A stretch of DNA of 64,000 bases from positions 186,001-250,000 of the forward strand of contig CALXKN010000001.1 in assembly GCA_944388995.1 (NCBI GenBank), given 5' to 3'. Below are positions 27,212 through 36,211 of this stretch, one piece after another. The notes under the pieces are model-generated. The model was not told the DNA's origin, made no database searches, and was given only the letters and a program-made list of their open reading frames with translations. Numbering within the stretch: position 1 is the first letter of the stretch; each line of letters opens with the position of its first letter. The position numbers were made by a program, and so were the translations under genes. This DNA is from an uncultured Spirochaetota bacterium. GTDB taxonomy: Bacteria > Spirochaetota > Spirochaetia > JAFGXN01.

Positions 27212-28822
27212 ATGAGTCAGGAAAAAAAAGGAGTCTACGTTATTTCTTACGATATCGGATCGACGGGAAACAAAACCTGTATTTTTGAAGTCTCCGATAA
27301 AATCAAACTGGTTGCCGGAACACTTGCGGAATATAAGCTTTACGTTGACGAGAACGGAGGCGTCGAACAGTCCGCCGACGAGTGGTGGAGCGCCATGCGC
27401 GAATCCACCAAAGCAGTCTTAAAGAAGACAAAAATCGATCCTGACGATATCAAGGCTGTCGGTTTCTGTTCCCAAATGCAGGGACTGGTTCTGGTTGATG
27501 AAGAGGGGAACGCCCTTCGCAATCCGATGAGCTACATGGATACCCGCGGAGCCGCACAAAAAGAAAAATACGGAAAAGGCATTATTAATATTGAAGGACT
27601 CGGATTAATCAAACTTTTGACAGGACTGCGGCTAACCGCCGCCGCGCCGGCCAGCGTCAAAGATCCGATTTGGCGTTACAAATGGGTGCAGGACAACGAG
27701 CCGGAAATTTTTAAACGGATTTACAAATGGCTCGACGTCAAGGAGTATCTGATTATGCGCTGCACCGGCCGCGCCGTTATGACGGAAGATTCCGCATTCG
27801 GAACCTTTCTTTACGATTTAAGAAAAGGGAAACGGTGCTGGAGCGGAAAACTGTGCAAAATGTACGGCGTCGATATCAATCACCTGCCGGAAGTCGTGGC
27901 CGCCACCGATTTGGTCGGCGGACTGACCGAAAAGGCGGCCGCCGATTTAGGTCTTTCCGCCGGCACGGCTGTTTTTGCCAGCGGCGGCGATGCCGTTTTG
28001 CTGGGGGTCGGCGCAGGCGCCGTCAACGACGGCGATACGCACATTTACGTCGGCACCAGCGGTTGGATTTCCACTGTAACCCGCAAACCGCGTTTGGATA
28101 TCGTCAATATGATTGCCTCCGTCATCGCCGCCCGTCCGGGATATTACAACTTTTTTGCGGAACAGGAAACAGCCGGCAAATGCGTCGAATGGGCCAAAGA
28201 TCACCTGGCGCTGGATGAAATCGACATTTACCTCGAAAAGAAAAAAATCACCGACGACCCCGAAGCCCAATACCGCAGTCTGTACGACTATCTCTCGGCG
28301 GCCGCATCCACCGTTGAACCCGGCTGCGGCGGCGTCATTTTCACCCCGTGGCTCCACGGCAACCGCTGTCCCTTTGAAGATCCGAACGCGCGTGGGATTT
28401 TCTTCAATATCAGTCTGGAAACCGGAAAACGAGCGCTGTTACGGGCTCTTATGGAGGGAAACGTCTACCATCTCCGCTGGATGATGGACGCGATGGAAAA
28501 AACCGTCAAAACGGCGCCCGTTATCCGCTTTGTCGGCGGCGGCGCCCTTTCCGATTTGTCGTGTCAGATGTTGGCCGACGTCACGGGGAAAATCATTGAA
28601 GTTCCCGAAGCGCCTCAAAATGCGGGAGCCGTCGGAGCCGCCGTCATCTCCGCCCTGGGCTTGGGTATCATCAAAGATTTTTCGAGTATCAGGGAATATA
28701 TTCCGATTTATAAAATCTTCACGCCGGGCGAAGCCGATAAAGAGGCTTATGATAAAAACTACCGGCTGTTTAAAAAACTCTACAAAGCCAACAAAAAACT
28801 TTTTAAGGAACTGAACGGCTGA
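27212..28822 (+). CDS. FGGY-family carbohydrate kinase, xylulokinase-like
   Basis: 536 residues. The N-terminal phosphate-binding motif YDIGSTGNKTCIF, the GGVEQSADEWW strand-turn, the GGDAVLLGVGAGAVNDG region near the catalytic base, and the C-terminal RFVGGGALSDLSCQMLADVT (second FGGY signature area) identify the FGGY sugar-kinase fold. Closest by eye to xylulokinase, but FGGY enzymes differ widely in substrate, so xylulose is only a guess. AAAGGTGG lies 8 bases before the ATG. Transcribed alone between two terminators. Confidence 0.92.
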   Translation: MSQEKKGVYVISYDIGSTGNKTCIFEVSDKIKLVAGTLAEYKLYVDENGGVEQSADEWWSAMRESTKAVLKKTKIDPDDIKAVGFCSQMQGLVLVDEEGNALRNPMSYMDTRGAAQKEKYGKGIINIEGLGLIKLLTGLRLTAAAPASVKDPIWRYKWVQDNEPEIFKRIYKWLDVKEYLIMRCTGRAVMTEDSAFGTFLYDLRKGKRCWSGKLCKMYGVDINHLPEVVAATDLVGGLTEKAAADLGLSAGTAVFASGGDAVLLGVGAGAVNDGDTHIYVGTSGWISTVTRKPRLDIVNMIASVIAARPGYYNFFAEQETAGKCVEWAKDHLALDEIDIYLEKKKITDDPEAQYRSLYDYLSAAASTVEPGCGGVIFTPWLHGNRCPFEDPNARGIFFNISLETGKRALLRALMEGNVYHLRWMMDAMEKTVKTAPVIRFVGGGALSDLSCQMLADVTGKIIEVPEAPQNAGAVGAAVISALGLGIIKDFSSIREYIPIYKIFTPGEADKEAYDKNYRLFKKLYKANKKLFKELNG

Positions 28823-28828
28823 AAAAAA

Positions 28829-28857
28829 AGACCGAAGAAAATTCTTCGGTCTTTTTT
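28829..28857. terminator. Bidirectional terminator between kinase and FlcA-like gene
   Basis: Perfect 11-bp stem AGACCGAAGAA / TTCTTCGGTCT with a two-base loop, preceded by an A run and followed by a T run, so it can serve both convergent genes. Confidence 0.9.
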
Positions 28858-28871
28858 CTGTCCTCCGGCTC

Positions 28872-31793
28872 TCAGTAGAATCCGAAAATATCGGTTTCCA
28901 TATCTTTCGGCAAATCATCATAAATTTGAACGCTGTTTTCGTTTGTAGGATACAGCGCCGCTTTCATGTTGTCCGCAGTCAAAAGCAGCTCACTGTTGAC
29001 GCGGGACGGCGAACCTTCCAAATTGAGTCCTTCCATTGTCGAACGGTTGCGCAGCAGCAGATCTCTGTACTCGGTCGACTGCTGTAATGCCGCCAAAGCC
29101 TGAACATATTTGCTGTGATCTCCGGCAGTACGGTAAATGCCGTACAAGGCCGCGCCGATATTGTTGTAAATTACGGAAAGTCCTTCAACCGTCCGGTAAT
29201 GCGCAATGCGGTTTTCGGGATCGTAACCGCGGATGGTGTCCTTTTGACGCTCCAACAAATCGGCGGTGTGATAATATTGCGCCAGAGCGGAAAAATAATC
29301 GTTTCTCCGGTAAAAGGTATTTCCGGTCGCATACAGCAAATTCGGATTGGAAGAAAAAACCTCGGCCGCTTCGGCAAATTTCAAAAGCGCGGAACGGAAA
29401 TCCCCGCGGCGGTATTCGATGTACCCCATCTTATAGACAATGTCGGAGTTGTGAAACAGGCTGTCCTGCGCTTTTTCGTAATGAACGAACGCCGAATCAT
29501 ACTCTTCCGCCGTGTAATAAAACAAATTGCCGAGGTGATAGTAGAGTTCGCCGTATTGAGGCTCTTTTTTCAGAATATTCCGGCGGACAGCGTTTTCATA
29601 CAGACCGATTCCTTCTTCCAAATCCCGCTGCGTCAGCAGATACTCCGATTTTTTGTATTCGGCCAGCGCCTTCATATTCAGGGAAAGAATTTTCATGCTC
29701 AGCGTATCCCGCGTCAGATACGGTTTCTGCGAGAGGTGATAGAGAACCCTGTTGGCCGCATTTTCCATGGAACTCCATTCCGACTCGATCCGGGATAAGC
29801 GCGCCCACTGGAAATGCGCGTCAATGTTCTCTTCATCCTGGCTGTACATCCGTTTAATAACGGCGTTCGCGTTCTCCTTCTCCTCCCGGTCGATGAAATA
29901 ACCGGCCAGCTTTCCGAAAACCGCCAAATCGAGTTTTTTCCGTTTTTTGTCACGGTATTTTGTCCACAATTCCATGACGTCATCGTAACGGTCGCTGAGA
30001 ACCGCGTAATGCAGCATCCGGAATAAAACCGCGTCCGTGTATTTATCATTCTCTCCGGCCGCCACAATCGCCATACGGGCGCTTTCCAGCCGGCTTTCAT
30101 CGAAGTAACTCCACCGCAAAAAGTTATCGGCCGCCTCCAGGTGGGCATCCGAATCGGTGCGGTCGTAATCCAAATACGGCTGAATAATCATGTCGGCCTT
30201 TTGGTAATCGCCCAAAATCTCCGATTCAAAGCGGCAGTAATCCAACCGGCCTTTTTTATCATAAGGACGGTAACCGTCAGCCAATAAATTATCGTAAATC
30301 TGTTCAGCCAAAACGTACTGCCGTTTCTCAATGTATTTTTCGGCGTACTTGTAGCTCCAGCCGCGCGAAGGCCAAATTTCAAAAGCCCGTCCGAATTTTT
30401 CCATGGAAGAATCAAACAGTTCCGCTTCAATATCGCCGTATCCGGAGCGGTAAACAATGCTTCCGTGCGCCGCCGGAATAAACAGAAAAACCGAAGCCGC
30501 AACCGTAAACAGCGCAAACAAACCGACGGCAGCAGCCTTCAGAATCACCGGCAGAATTTTCGCGCGGAAAATGTACGCGGGCGAATTGATTTTCTCCCAA
30601 TACGCTTTTCCGTTGATTTTTTCAAAACCGCGCGGAATCGAAATGTGGGAACCGGTTTTTTCTTCTAAAAACCGGACAATGATTTTAATCGATTCTTCTT
30701 CTTTCAGTAATTCGATTAATCGGATGATGTCGTCGGGATCGTTCTCATCGGAAGCAATAAAACGCTGGCAGGCAATTTTCACGTTCCGCGGAAACTCGTT
30801 CAGATAATCAAAGATAATCTTTTTTTCGCGGTCGGAAACCGCATAGTGAACTTTTTTCTTCCGCGGAGTTTTTTTTGCATCGCCGAATTTCTCTTCAAAA
30901 GTCGCTTTTGCGTCTTCCTCGTCACCGGCAAACTGAGGCAAATCCCCCAAATCCAAAGAAGCGCCGTCGTCCGGCAGCTCTTCGTCATCCCCGCCGAAAT
31001 TGAAATTCTCGGGAACGTCGCCCAAATCGGTCGGCGTCCAGCTCTGATCGACCACGCCTTCGTCCGCGGAGGAAGAATCACCGTTTCCGCCGGCCTCCGG
31101 CGTCTGCGGCGTTTCAAATAAATTTTTCCCCCAATCGAAATCGGCAGGCGTTTCGGCGCCTTCGCTTCCGGATGTGAAAAACCCGGCCGGCTGCCGTTCT
31201 CCGCGCTCGGCTGAAAGTCCTCCTCTGTCAGATGCCCCTTCGGAACCGGAAGGTTGATCCGCCGAAGCAGCGGACGGAAACTCTTCCGCATCAAAAGAAC
31301 CTTCCGCACCGACCGATTTATCCGAAGGAGCATCCTTTTGGGGTTCCGGGAAAGAGAAACCGTCCGCAAAATCCTCTTCAGTCGAATCGGTTGGTAAATC
31401 CTTCGCCCAGTCCAAATTCAAAAAAGTTGATAAATCCGTTTCATTTTTTGTCGGAGAATCGGCTTTCAGCACAGAAGTTTGATCAAACAGGTTTTGCCGC
31501 TCCGGCTCCTCCTTATCATCGAAATGAAGCGAATCGGTTTCGATTCCGTCATCAACTGAATCAATTAATGTTGACAAATCGGGATTTTGTCTATTCCCGC
31601 CGACTGTTTCATCCGTCGCGCCGGACTCTGTTTTTCCCTCCAAAGCTTTCTGCATTGCCAACGATTCGGAGGTCGTTGTTTCAATCGGATCATGGAGAAC
31701 GGCCTGCTCATTTTTTAAATTTTCGACTAAATCATCTCGGAGTGTTTGATTTAAGTATTTTCTGAATTTTTCTATGTCTTTTGTGCTCGGCAT
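28872..31793 (-). CDS. Membrane-anchored TPR protein, FlcA (flagellar collar)-like
   Basis: 973 residues from the ATG at 31793. The layout is a short helical N-terminus (MPSTKDIEKFRKYLNQTLRD), about 300 residues of acidic, low-complexity sequence, a basic helical segment (TPRKKKVHYAVSDREKKIIF), one membrane helix at about 413-442 (KAAAVGLFALFTVAASVFLF) and a C-terminal TPR array of about 500 residues. This matches the spirochaetal collar protein FlcA (Borrelia BB0326 type) needed for stator assembly around the periplasmic flagellar motor. The assignment is by architecture only. A longer frame opens at a TTG at 31910. I prefer 31793 because GGTGGGG precedes it and promoter-like boxes lie inside the longer frame. 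Confidence 0.8.
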   Translation of the reverse strand: MPSTKDIEKFRKYLNQTLRDDLVENLKNEQAVLHDPIETTTSESLAMQKALEGKTESGATDETVGGNRQNPDLSTLIDSVDDGIETDSLHFDDKEEPERQNLFDQTSVLKADSPTKNETDLSTFLNLDWAKDLPTDSTEEDFADGFSFPEPQKDAPSDKSVGAEGSFDAEEFPSAASADQPSGSEGASDRGGLSAERGERQPAGFFTSGSEGAETPADFDWGKNLFETPQTPEAGGNGDSSSADEGVVDQSWTPTDLGDVPENFNFGGDDEELPDDGASLDLGDLPQFAGDEEDAKATFEEKFGDAKKTPRKKKVHYAVSDREKKIIFDYLNEFPRNVKIACQRFIASDENDPDDIIRLIELLKEEESIKIIVRFLEEKTGSHISIPRGFEKINGKAYWEKINSPAYIFRAKILPVILKAAAVGLFALFTVAASVFLFIPAAHGSIVYRSGYGDIEAELFDSSMEKFGRAFEIWPSRGWSYKYAEKYIEKRQYVLAEQIYDNLLADGYRPYDKKGRLDYCRFESEILGDYQKADMIIQPYLDYDRTDSDAHLEAADNFLRWSYFDESRLESARMAIVAAGENDKYTDAVLFRMLHYAVLSDRYDDVMELWTKYRDKKRKKLDLAVFGKLAGYFIDREEKENANAVIKRMYSQDEENIDAHFQWARLSRIESEWSSMENAANRVLYHLSQKPYLTRDTLSMKILSLNMKALAEYKKSEYLLTQRDLEEGIGLYENAVRRNILKKEPQYGELYYHLGNLFYYTAEEYDSAFVHYEKAQDSLFHNSDIVYKMGYIEYRRGDFRSALLKFAEAAEVFSSNPNLLYATGNTFYRRNDYFSALAQYYHTADLLERQKDTIRGYDPENRIAHYRTVEGLSVIYNNIGAALYGIYRTAGDHSKYVQALAALQQSTEYRDLLLRNRSTMEGLNLEGSPSRVNSELLLTADNMKAALYPTNENSVQIYDDLPKDMETDIFGFY

Positions 31794-31845
31794 AAGCCCC
31801 ACCCGGTCTTTTAATTCACTATTTATTCTATCGACAAATTTTTCA

Positions 31846-31873
31846 AATATATTTAAATTATTTTGAGCAACAA
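31846..31873 (-). promoter_or_regulatory. Likely promoter of the FlcA-like gene
   Basis: Minus strand TTGTTG (31868-31873), 16 bp, TATATT (31846-31851), about 50 bases upstream of the ATG at 31793. It lies in a very AT-rich stretch, so chance matches are possible. Confidence 0.4.
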
Positions 31874-31888
31874 ACCGAAATAGTTTAT

Positions 31889-32599
31889 ATGAAGAAACTT
31901 TTTTTCGCAACGGTTCTCTTCACTCTCCCATTGAAAACTCTCTTTGCGCTGACGTTTCAGGATATGTCAACGGAAAATATAACAATCAAAGTACGGGAAT
32001 GGCTTCAAACGGCGGAAGGGGATCAGGCTCCGATAGTCATGGACGGATTTATGCTTTTGGCACGAAAAGACAATCCGCAGACAAATTACCGCGGAATCGC
32101 TTTCCGTCACGAGGATTTCCGGATTGTCCATAAATTCATGAAAAACAAACTCGGAACTTTTATCATGGCGTATAAATTACCCGAAGGTCAGTCTCCGATT
32201 GTATATCGGCTGATATGCGACGGTCTTTGGAGTGCGGACGCCCTCAACCGCTGCCGGATTCGCGACAGCCGCGGATTTACCCTTTCCTGTCTGCCGTTGA
32301 CCCAACCGATTGCCGATAAACGCGCCACTCCGTATGAAGACGGAGGTGTTGTCATATTCAGGCACGCCGATGACCCCGGACAGACAATTTTTCTGACAGG
32401 CGATTTCATTTCATGGGATCCTTACGCTTACAAAATGACCGAAATGACTCCGGGCTTATATGAAATTTCCGTCCGTCTCCAGGCCGGTATTCACCGTTAT
32501 TATTTTCTTAAAAACGGAACAAAAATTCTTGATGAATCAAATCCTTTCACCGATTACAGCCGCTTAGAAGGTCCTGTTTCCGTTTTTGAATTTTTTTAA
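31889..32599 (+). CDS. Exported protein with C-terminal CBM48/AMPK-type glycogen-binding domain
   Basis: 236 residues with a signal peptide (MKKLFFATVLFTLPLKTLFA). The last 90 residues (VIFRHADDPGQTIFLTGDF, then SWDPYAYKMTEMTPGLYEIS and YYFLKNGTKILD) have the pattern of an E-set domain of the CBM48/AMPK glycogen-binding type: GDFxxWD, the P-G-x-Y-E strand, and YYFLKNG. The N-terminal domain (residues 20-140) is unassigned. There is no catalytic domain, and an exported stand-alone CBM48 is unusual. Its start diverges from the FlcA-like gene. Its 3' end overlaps the ProRS-like gene by 36 bases. Confidence 0.85.
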   Translation: MKKLFFATVLFTLPLKTLFALTFQDMSTENITIKVREWLQTAEGDQAPIVMDGFMLLARKDNPQTNYRGIAFRHEDFRIVHKFMKNKLGTFIMAYKLPEGQSPIVYRLICDGLWSADALNRCRIRDSRGFTLSCLPLTQPIADKRATPYEDGGVVIFRHADDPGQTIFLTGDFISWDPYAYKMTEMTPGLYEISVRLQAGIHRYYFLKNGTKILDESNPFTDYSRLEGPVSVFEFF

Positions 32600-34261
32600 C
32601 AGTAAATCGACGGCATACTCCCGTTTCCGTCCCGTCCGGCGGGTCCATAACCGCACCCGTCTTTTTTTCAGCAGCGCATCGTCGACAATGACCGCATAGG
32701 GGATTCCCGTCAGCCGCGCCGTTTGAAGTTTTTTTGCCGCCGGAAGAAGGCGGTCGTCCAGCAAAATTTCATCGGGGAGCGCCCGGTAAACCGCTTCGGT
32801 CAGATCCCGCGCTTCGGCCGTCTGTCCGTCATTAAAAAGGTAGAGCAAAAACGGCTCCAACCCGCGCGGCCACCCGAAACCGTGTCTGTCACGCGCTTTG
32901 TCGGCGGTAATGAAAAACAGACGCACTAAATCGACAGAGTACGACCCCAAACACACCGGCTGCCGTTTTTTCCGGATCGTCGCGTAAAATCCCATCCGTT
33001 TGGAATACTCATCCCCGGTTTTGATCAGCCGCAGAACCTCGCTCTCTTTCCGAAGCCGCAGAGGCTCTCCGCACTGAATGCACAAATCTCCCTCTTTGAC
33101 AACGGAGATGTCAGCCGTTTCATTTCCTTCAAAATCGACGCCGAAATTGGCATTTTGAAGCACAAAACCCTCTTCATTCAGCCCCAAAACAAAGTTGGAG
33201 CCGTGGACAACGCTTTCATCGACAATGACGTGAATACGGTCGTCCTCATCCAGTCCGACGGGGGAAAGAAAGCGGCTGTCCGGAAAAAACAATGCCGTTT
33301 CGGCCGGAGTGGCCGCACGCAAATAAGTTCCGCCGCTGAGATGCCCCAATTTTTCCTTGCTGATGATGTAATCCCCGCGGCAAACCGTCATCACGAACGA
33401 TTTTTCGGTCCGGAAGAGCGCGCACCTGATCACGGCATAATCGGGAACTCCCAGATATTCCGCCAACTTTTCATAAGTGCGGCAACTTTGCGGAATCCTG
33501 ATTTTTTGAGACGGTTTCAGCTCTTCCACATGGGATGAATGCGCCGATTTGGCCATATGAGAGCGCGCCATGTACCCGCATTTCGGACAGTAAAAAAAGC
33601 GGTCGCTGCCTTTGCCGTCCATATCTGCCGTCAAAGCAAACGCCTTTTCACCGAAGCTGTGGTGCAGCTCTGATTCGGTATAGAGCGTCCGAATGCCCCA
33701 TCCGTTCAGAATTTCGCGGAAAGCCGCGGAAACCGTCGGCAGGAAATCATTCAACTCAATCATATTGCGGTGGGCGGAAAAAATATTCAGCGTCCGGTAT
33801 TCGCGGGCCGCCAACGCCGTTCCCGTCTGATCCCACAGCGGGCGGATTTTATTGGTGTAAAAATAAACGCAGATCGGGAATTCATTTTCGGAAACGGCGA
33901 AGGTCTTCAGAAAATCGATGACATTCTCTTCGTAATGACCGGTCTGAAAAAACTCCTCGCCCTTCTCATTGCGGAAATAAAGCACATCGCCGTCGAAGAT
34001 TTCGTAACGTCCGGATGTAAAAAGGCTTTGGCTGCGGACCAGTTGAGGCAGCTCAACCGGCTGAGCGCCGCGTTTATCCAAAACCGACTCGAGAACCGAC
34101 TCCATCCGCCGCAGAACTCTCGTTCCGAGCGGCAGAAGCGAAACGGATGCGTCTTCCGTATGACGCAAAAATCCCGCCCGCGCCAACAGCAGCGACGTGT
34201 CGGCTTCTTTGACGGAAAAACCGACGCCCTGAACTTTTCCGAGCAAAACAGAGTAACGCAT
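32564..34261 (-). CDS. Divergent prolyl-tRNA synthetase homologue
   Basis: 565 residues, the full bacterial ProRS length and order: class II core, YbaK-like insertion (about 230-390; EKLAEYLGVPDYAVIRCALF) and the anticodon-binding domain (DEILLDDRLLPAAKKLQTAR). Catalytic signatures are degraded. The THEE proline-binding motif reads GHYEEN, the FRDE of motif 2 reads YTNK (Glu to Lys), and the GIG of motif 3 is lost (GSYSVDLVRL). The conserved IRP and the last Arg remain. It may be a ProRS with unusual active-site residues or a paralogue with another role; the genome's other ProRS, if any, lies outside. It starts in a TAATG overlap with the lipoprotein gene upstream and has only a weak ribosome site. 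Confidence 0.85.
   Translation of the reverse strand: MRYSVLLGKVQGVGFSVKEADTSLLLARAGFLRHTEDASVSLLPLGTRVLRRMESVLESVLDKRGAQPVELPQLVRSQSLFTSGRYEIFDGDVLYFRNEKGEEFFQTGHYEENVIDFLKTFAVSENEFPICVYFYTNKIRPLWDQTGTALAAREYRTLNIFSAHRNMIELNDFLPTVSAAFREILNGWGIRTLYTESELHHSFGEKAFALTADMDGKGSDRFFYCPKCGYMARSHMAKSAHSSHVEELKPSQKIRIPQSCRTYEKLAEYLGVPDYAVIRCALFRTEKSFVMTVCRGDYIISKEKLGHLSGGTYLRAATPAETALFFPDSRFLSPVGLDEDDRIHVIVDESVVHGSNFVLGLNEEGFVLQNANFGVDFEGNETADISVVKEGDLCIQCGEPLRLRKESEVLRLIKTGDEYSKRMGFYATIRKKRQPVCLGSYSVDLVRLFFITADKARDRHGFGWPRGLEPFLLYLFNDGQTAEARDLTEAVYRALPDEILLDDRLLPAAKKLQTARLTGIPYAVIVDDALLKKRRVRLWTRRTGRKREYAVDLLLKKFKNGNRTF
32640..32668 (+). terminator. Terminator of the CBM48 gene inside the ProRS-like coding end
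   Basis: Stem CGGGT (32640-32644) / ACCCG (32655-32659) with a 10-base loop, followed by a run of seven T. The stem is short, so strength is uncertain. Confidence 0.5.
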
Positions 34262-35229
34262 TATTGCCCGTCCGAAACGGCGCTCAAAACGACGACTCCG
34301 TCGGAAGACGCTCCGACTTCAATGAACCCGCCGCCTTCCCCGCCGCCGGCCGACGCGGTCACTCCCGAAGAGAGACTCCATGCCTCCGATCCCGCCGATT
34401 CACTCTCAAACCGTAAACTGCTGCCAGACGCTGCGGTCAGAACAGAGTCGCCGAAAAACAGCAGTCCCGCATACAGACCGCGGTAAAGTCCGTCTTCATA
34501 AGCGCCGAAGAAAAACCCGTTCAGAACGTCGGCGTCCAGCCCGTCGGCGGCAAAATCAATCACGCCGTTTTTGTCCCGATCCAATCCGCTCCCGTCAAAA
34601 GCGCCGCGATCCGCCATAAAATCAAGGAGCGACAGCCATGTCGGATAGTCGGGGTTTGCCGTCAGAAGTCCCCGTCCGTCAAAAGCGGGATAAACGTAAT
34701 CGCCCAGCGGCACTCCCTTCTCTTCCATTTTCAGAAGATCATTGTACAAGGCGTTCAAATTTTCATCGCCGACGCCGTCGGGAAACAGACGCGCGCCGCC
34801 GGTTTCATAACCGATCAGAAAATGATGCCGGGTAAACGAAGCGGTGACAACACAGTCGCCCGTCAGAAGAATCAGCGTTGACGGCGAAGCCGGATTTTCG
34901 ATTTCCGCCGCTTCGGCAGGCTCGGCCGTCCACTTTTCAAAGCTCAAAAACGCTCTCGGCCGGCATTCAATCAAAAAACGGAAGTTCCGTTTCTGTTTCA
35001 TTGTAATCCGCGCCGTTTCCCCATCACCTTTTCCGTCGGCCGTCACGGAGGCGGGAATCGAATAACGGAACAGCGCGCCTTCCTCCGACTGCAGTTTTTC
35101 CAAATCGGCGTCGGAAAGCGTTGTGGTCTGCACCGTAAAATTTACAAAAGGAACGGTCAGTCCGCCGTCGCAGGAAAAAGCCAGCGCGGAGAATGCCAAA
35201 AAAACACACGCTTTTACCGGTTTCATCAT
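34261..35229 (-). CDS. Lipoprotein with B-repeat-like domain and a calcium-loop motif
   Basis: 322 residues. The signal ends in lipobox AFSC. Residues about 85-140 (FLSFEKWTAEPAEAAEI, then ILLTGDCVVTASF) follow the pattern of InlB B-repeat or bacterial repeat domains (F-x-x-W...V-T-A-x-F). Residues about 215-235 contain LDRDKNGVIDFAADGLDADV, a dockerin or EF-hand type calcium-binding loop. The tail is Gly/Ser rich. Function unknown; surface exposure is likely. GGAGG precedes the first ATG at 35229, which overlaps the stop of the upstream lipoprotein gene by 4 bases. Confidence 0.85.
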   Translation of the reverse strand: MMKPVKACVFLAFSALAFSCDGGLTVPFVNFTVQTTTLSDADLEKLQSEEGALFRYSIPASVTADGKGDGETARITMKQKRNFRFLIECRPRAFLSFEKWTAEPAEAAEIENPASPSTLILLTGDCVVTASFTRHHFLIGYETGGARLFPDGVGDENLNALYNDLLKMEEKGVPLGDYVYPAFDGRGLLTANPDYPTWLSLLDFMADRGAFDGSGLDRDKNGVIDFAADGLDADVLNGFFFGAYEDGLYRGLYAGLLFFGDSVLTAASGSSLRFESESAGSEAWSLSSGVTASAGGGEGGGFIEVGASSDGVVVLSAVSDGQ

Positions 35230-36041
35230 CCTTCCTCCGTCACATACAAAACGGTTTTTTCAGGCACCCGCTGCGCTTCGGCTTTTTTGTACTCTGCCGC
35301 TGTGTAAAGTTCGCTACGGATTAAATCGCCGGAATCGGAGTAGGTATAAATCTCGATTTCATAAAAATCAGCCGCCGCACTCAGATAAAATCTCTTGGCA
35401 ACCGGCCGCTTTTTTCCCGCAATGCGGCTGTATTCAACCTCGGCCGAAGCGCGGTAAACCCATTCGTTTGCCAAAAAAAGAAAATGCCGCTCGGTTTGCG
35501 GAAGAAAACGGTCCGCGCCGGAAAAATATTCGTATTCGACCGAAGTCATCGGCACATTGCGGTTTTCCGTGACGGGATCGGCGGCGTTGTAGTAATACTT
35601 TTTCAGCGAAACCGTCCGGCCGTTTTTCCCGTCGGTTTCATAAACATCGTAATCAAGTAGTTTCGCCGCCGCTTTCTGCGGATCCTTAACCCGCCCCGCT
35701 TCGGTCTGCGTAAAAATATCGTCGTCAGTATACCGTTCAATCCGCCGCAACCGTTGATCGACGGCCGCGTTGGAAAGATCCTCCAGATTCCAGTATTCAT
35801 ACAGCAGAAACGCCGAAGCGGTTGTCTCGTCTCCGTTTTCATAAACCGCTGCGGAAACCGGCCGCCGCGGATTTTCGCCCTCAAACGCAAACACCGTCTT
35901 TTTAACCCACGACGGATCGCCGGTTTCGGCGCGGCGGTTTTCGTAGACATACTCGGCTGAGTGAGTCTGCACGGTAATCGGCGCGCACGCCGCCGGAAAG
36001 AAAAACAGAACTGAAGAAATTCTCTTAAAAAAATTCCGCAT
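35226..36041 (-). CDS. Lipoprotein of unknown function, leaderless start
   Basis: 271 residues. MRNFFKRISSVLFFFPAAC carries the signal and lipobox. The rest is rich in Tyr and in alternating charged and aromatic residues (VSLKKYYYNAADPV; EYEYFSGADRFLPQTERH), suggesting a beta-sheet fold. I do not recognise the family. It is the first gene of the operon with the B-repeat-like lipoprotein and the ProRS-like gene. The -10 box ends 5 bases before the ATG and there is no ribosome site, so the mRNA is predicted to be leaderless. Confidence 0.82.
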   Translation of the reverse strand: MRNFFKRISSVLFFFPAACAPITVQTHSAEYVYENRRAETGDPSWVKKTVFAFEGENPRRPVSAAVYENGDETTASAFLLYEYWNLEDLSNAAVDQRLRRIERYTDDDIFTQTEAGRVKDPQKAAAKLLDYDVYETDGKNGRTVSLKKYYYNAADPVTENRNVPMTSVEYEYFSGADRFLPQTERHFLFLANEWVYRASAEVEYSRIAGKKRPVAKRFYLSAAADFYEIEIYTYSDSGDLIRSELYTAAEYKKAEAQRVPEKTVLYVTEEG

Positions 36042-36046
36042 GATTC

Positions 36047-36075
36047 ATTTTATCATGAAATTCGATTTTTCTCAA
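36047..36075 (-). promoter_or_regulatory. Promoter of the lipoprotein/ProRS-like operon, leaderless type
   Basis: Minus strand TTGAGA (36070-36075), 17 bp, TAAAAT (36047-36052), then 5 bases and the ATG at 36041. Confidence 0.65.
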
Positions 36076-36151
36076 ATCTTTTCCGCCAATCGGTTTATAA
36101 TTTTAAAATTGAAACTATCTATTAAATTTTTATGAATTTTTTTATTTTCTC

Positions 36152-36180
36152 TTGACGGCAGTCGAATTTGCCCGTAATAT
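36152..36180 (+). promoter_or_regulatory. Promoter of the 209-aa lipoprotein gene
   Basis: TTGACG (36152-36157), 17 bp, TAATAT (36175-36180). An overlapping TATAAT lies 3 bases further on. Confidence 0.6.
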
Positions 36181-36211
36181 AATATCATCTTAATTGAAAG
36201 GAGAATGTTTT

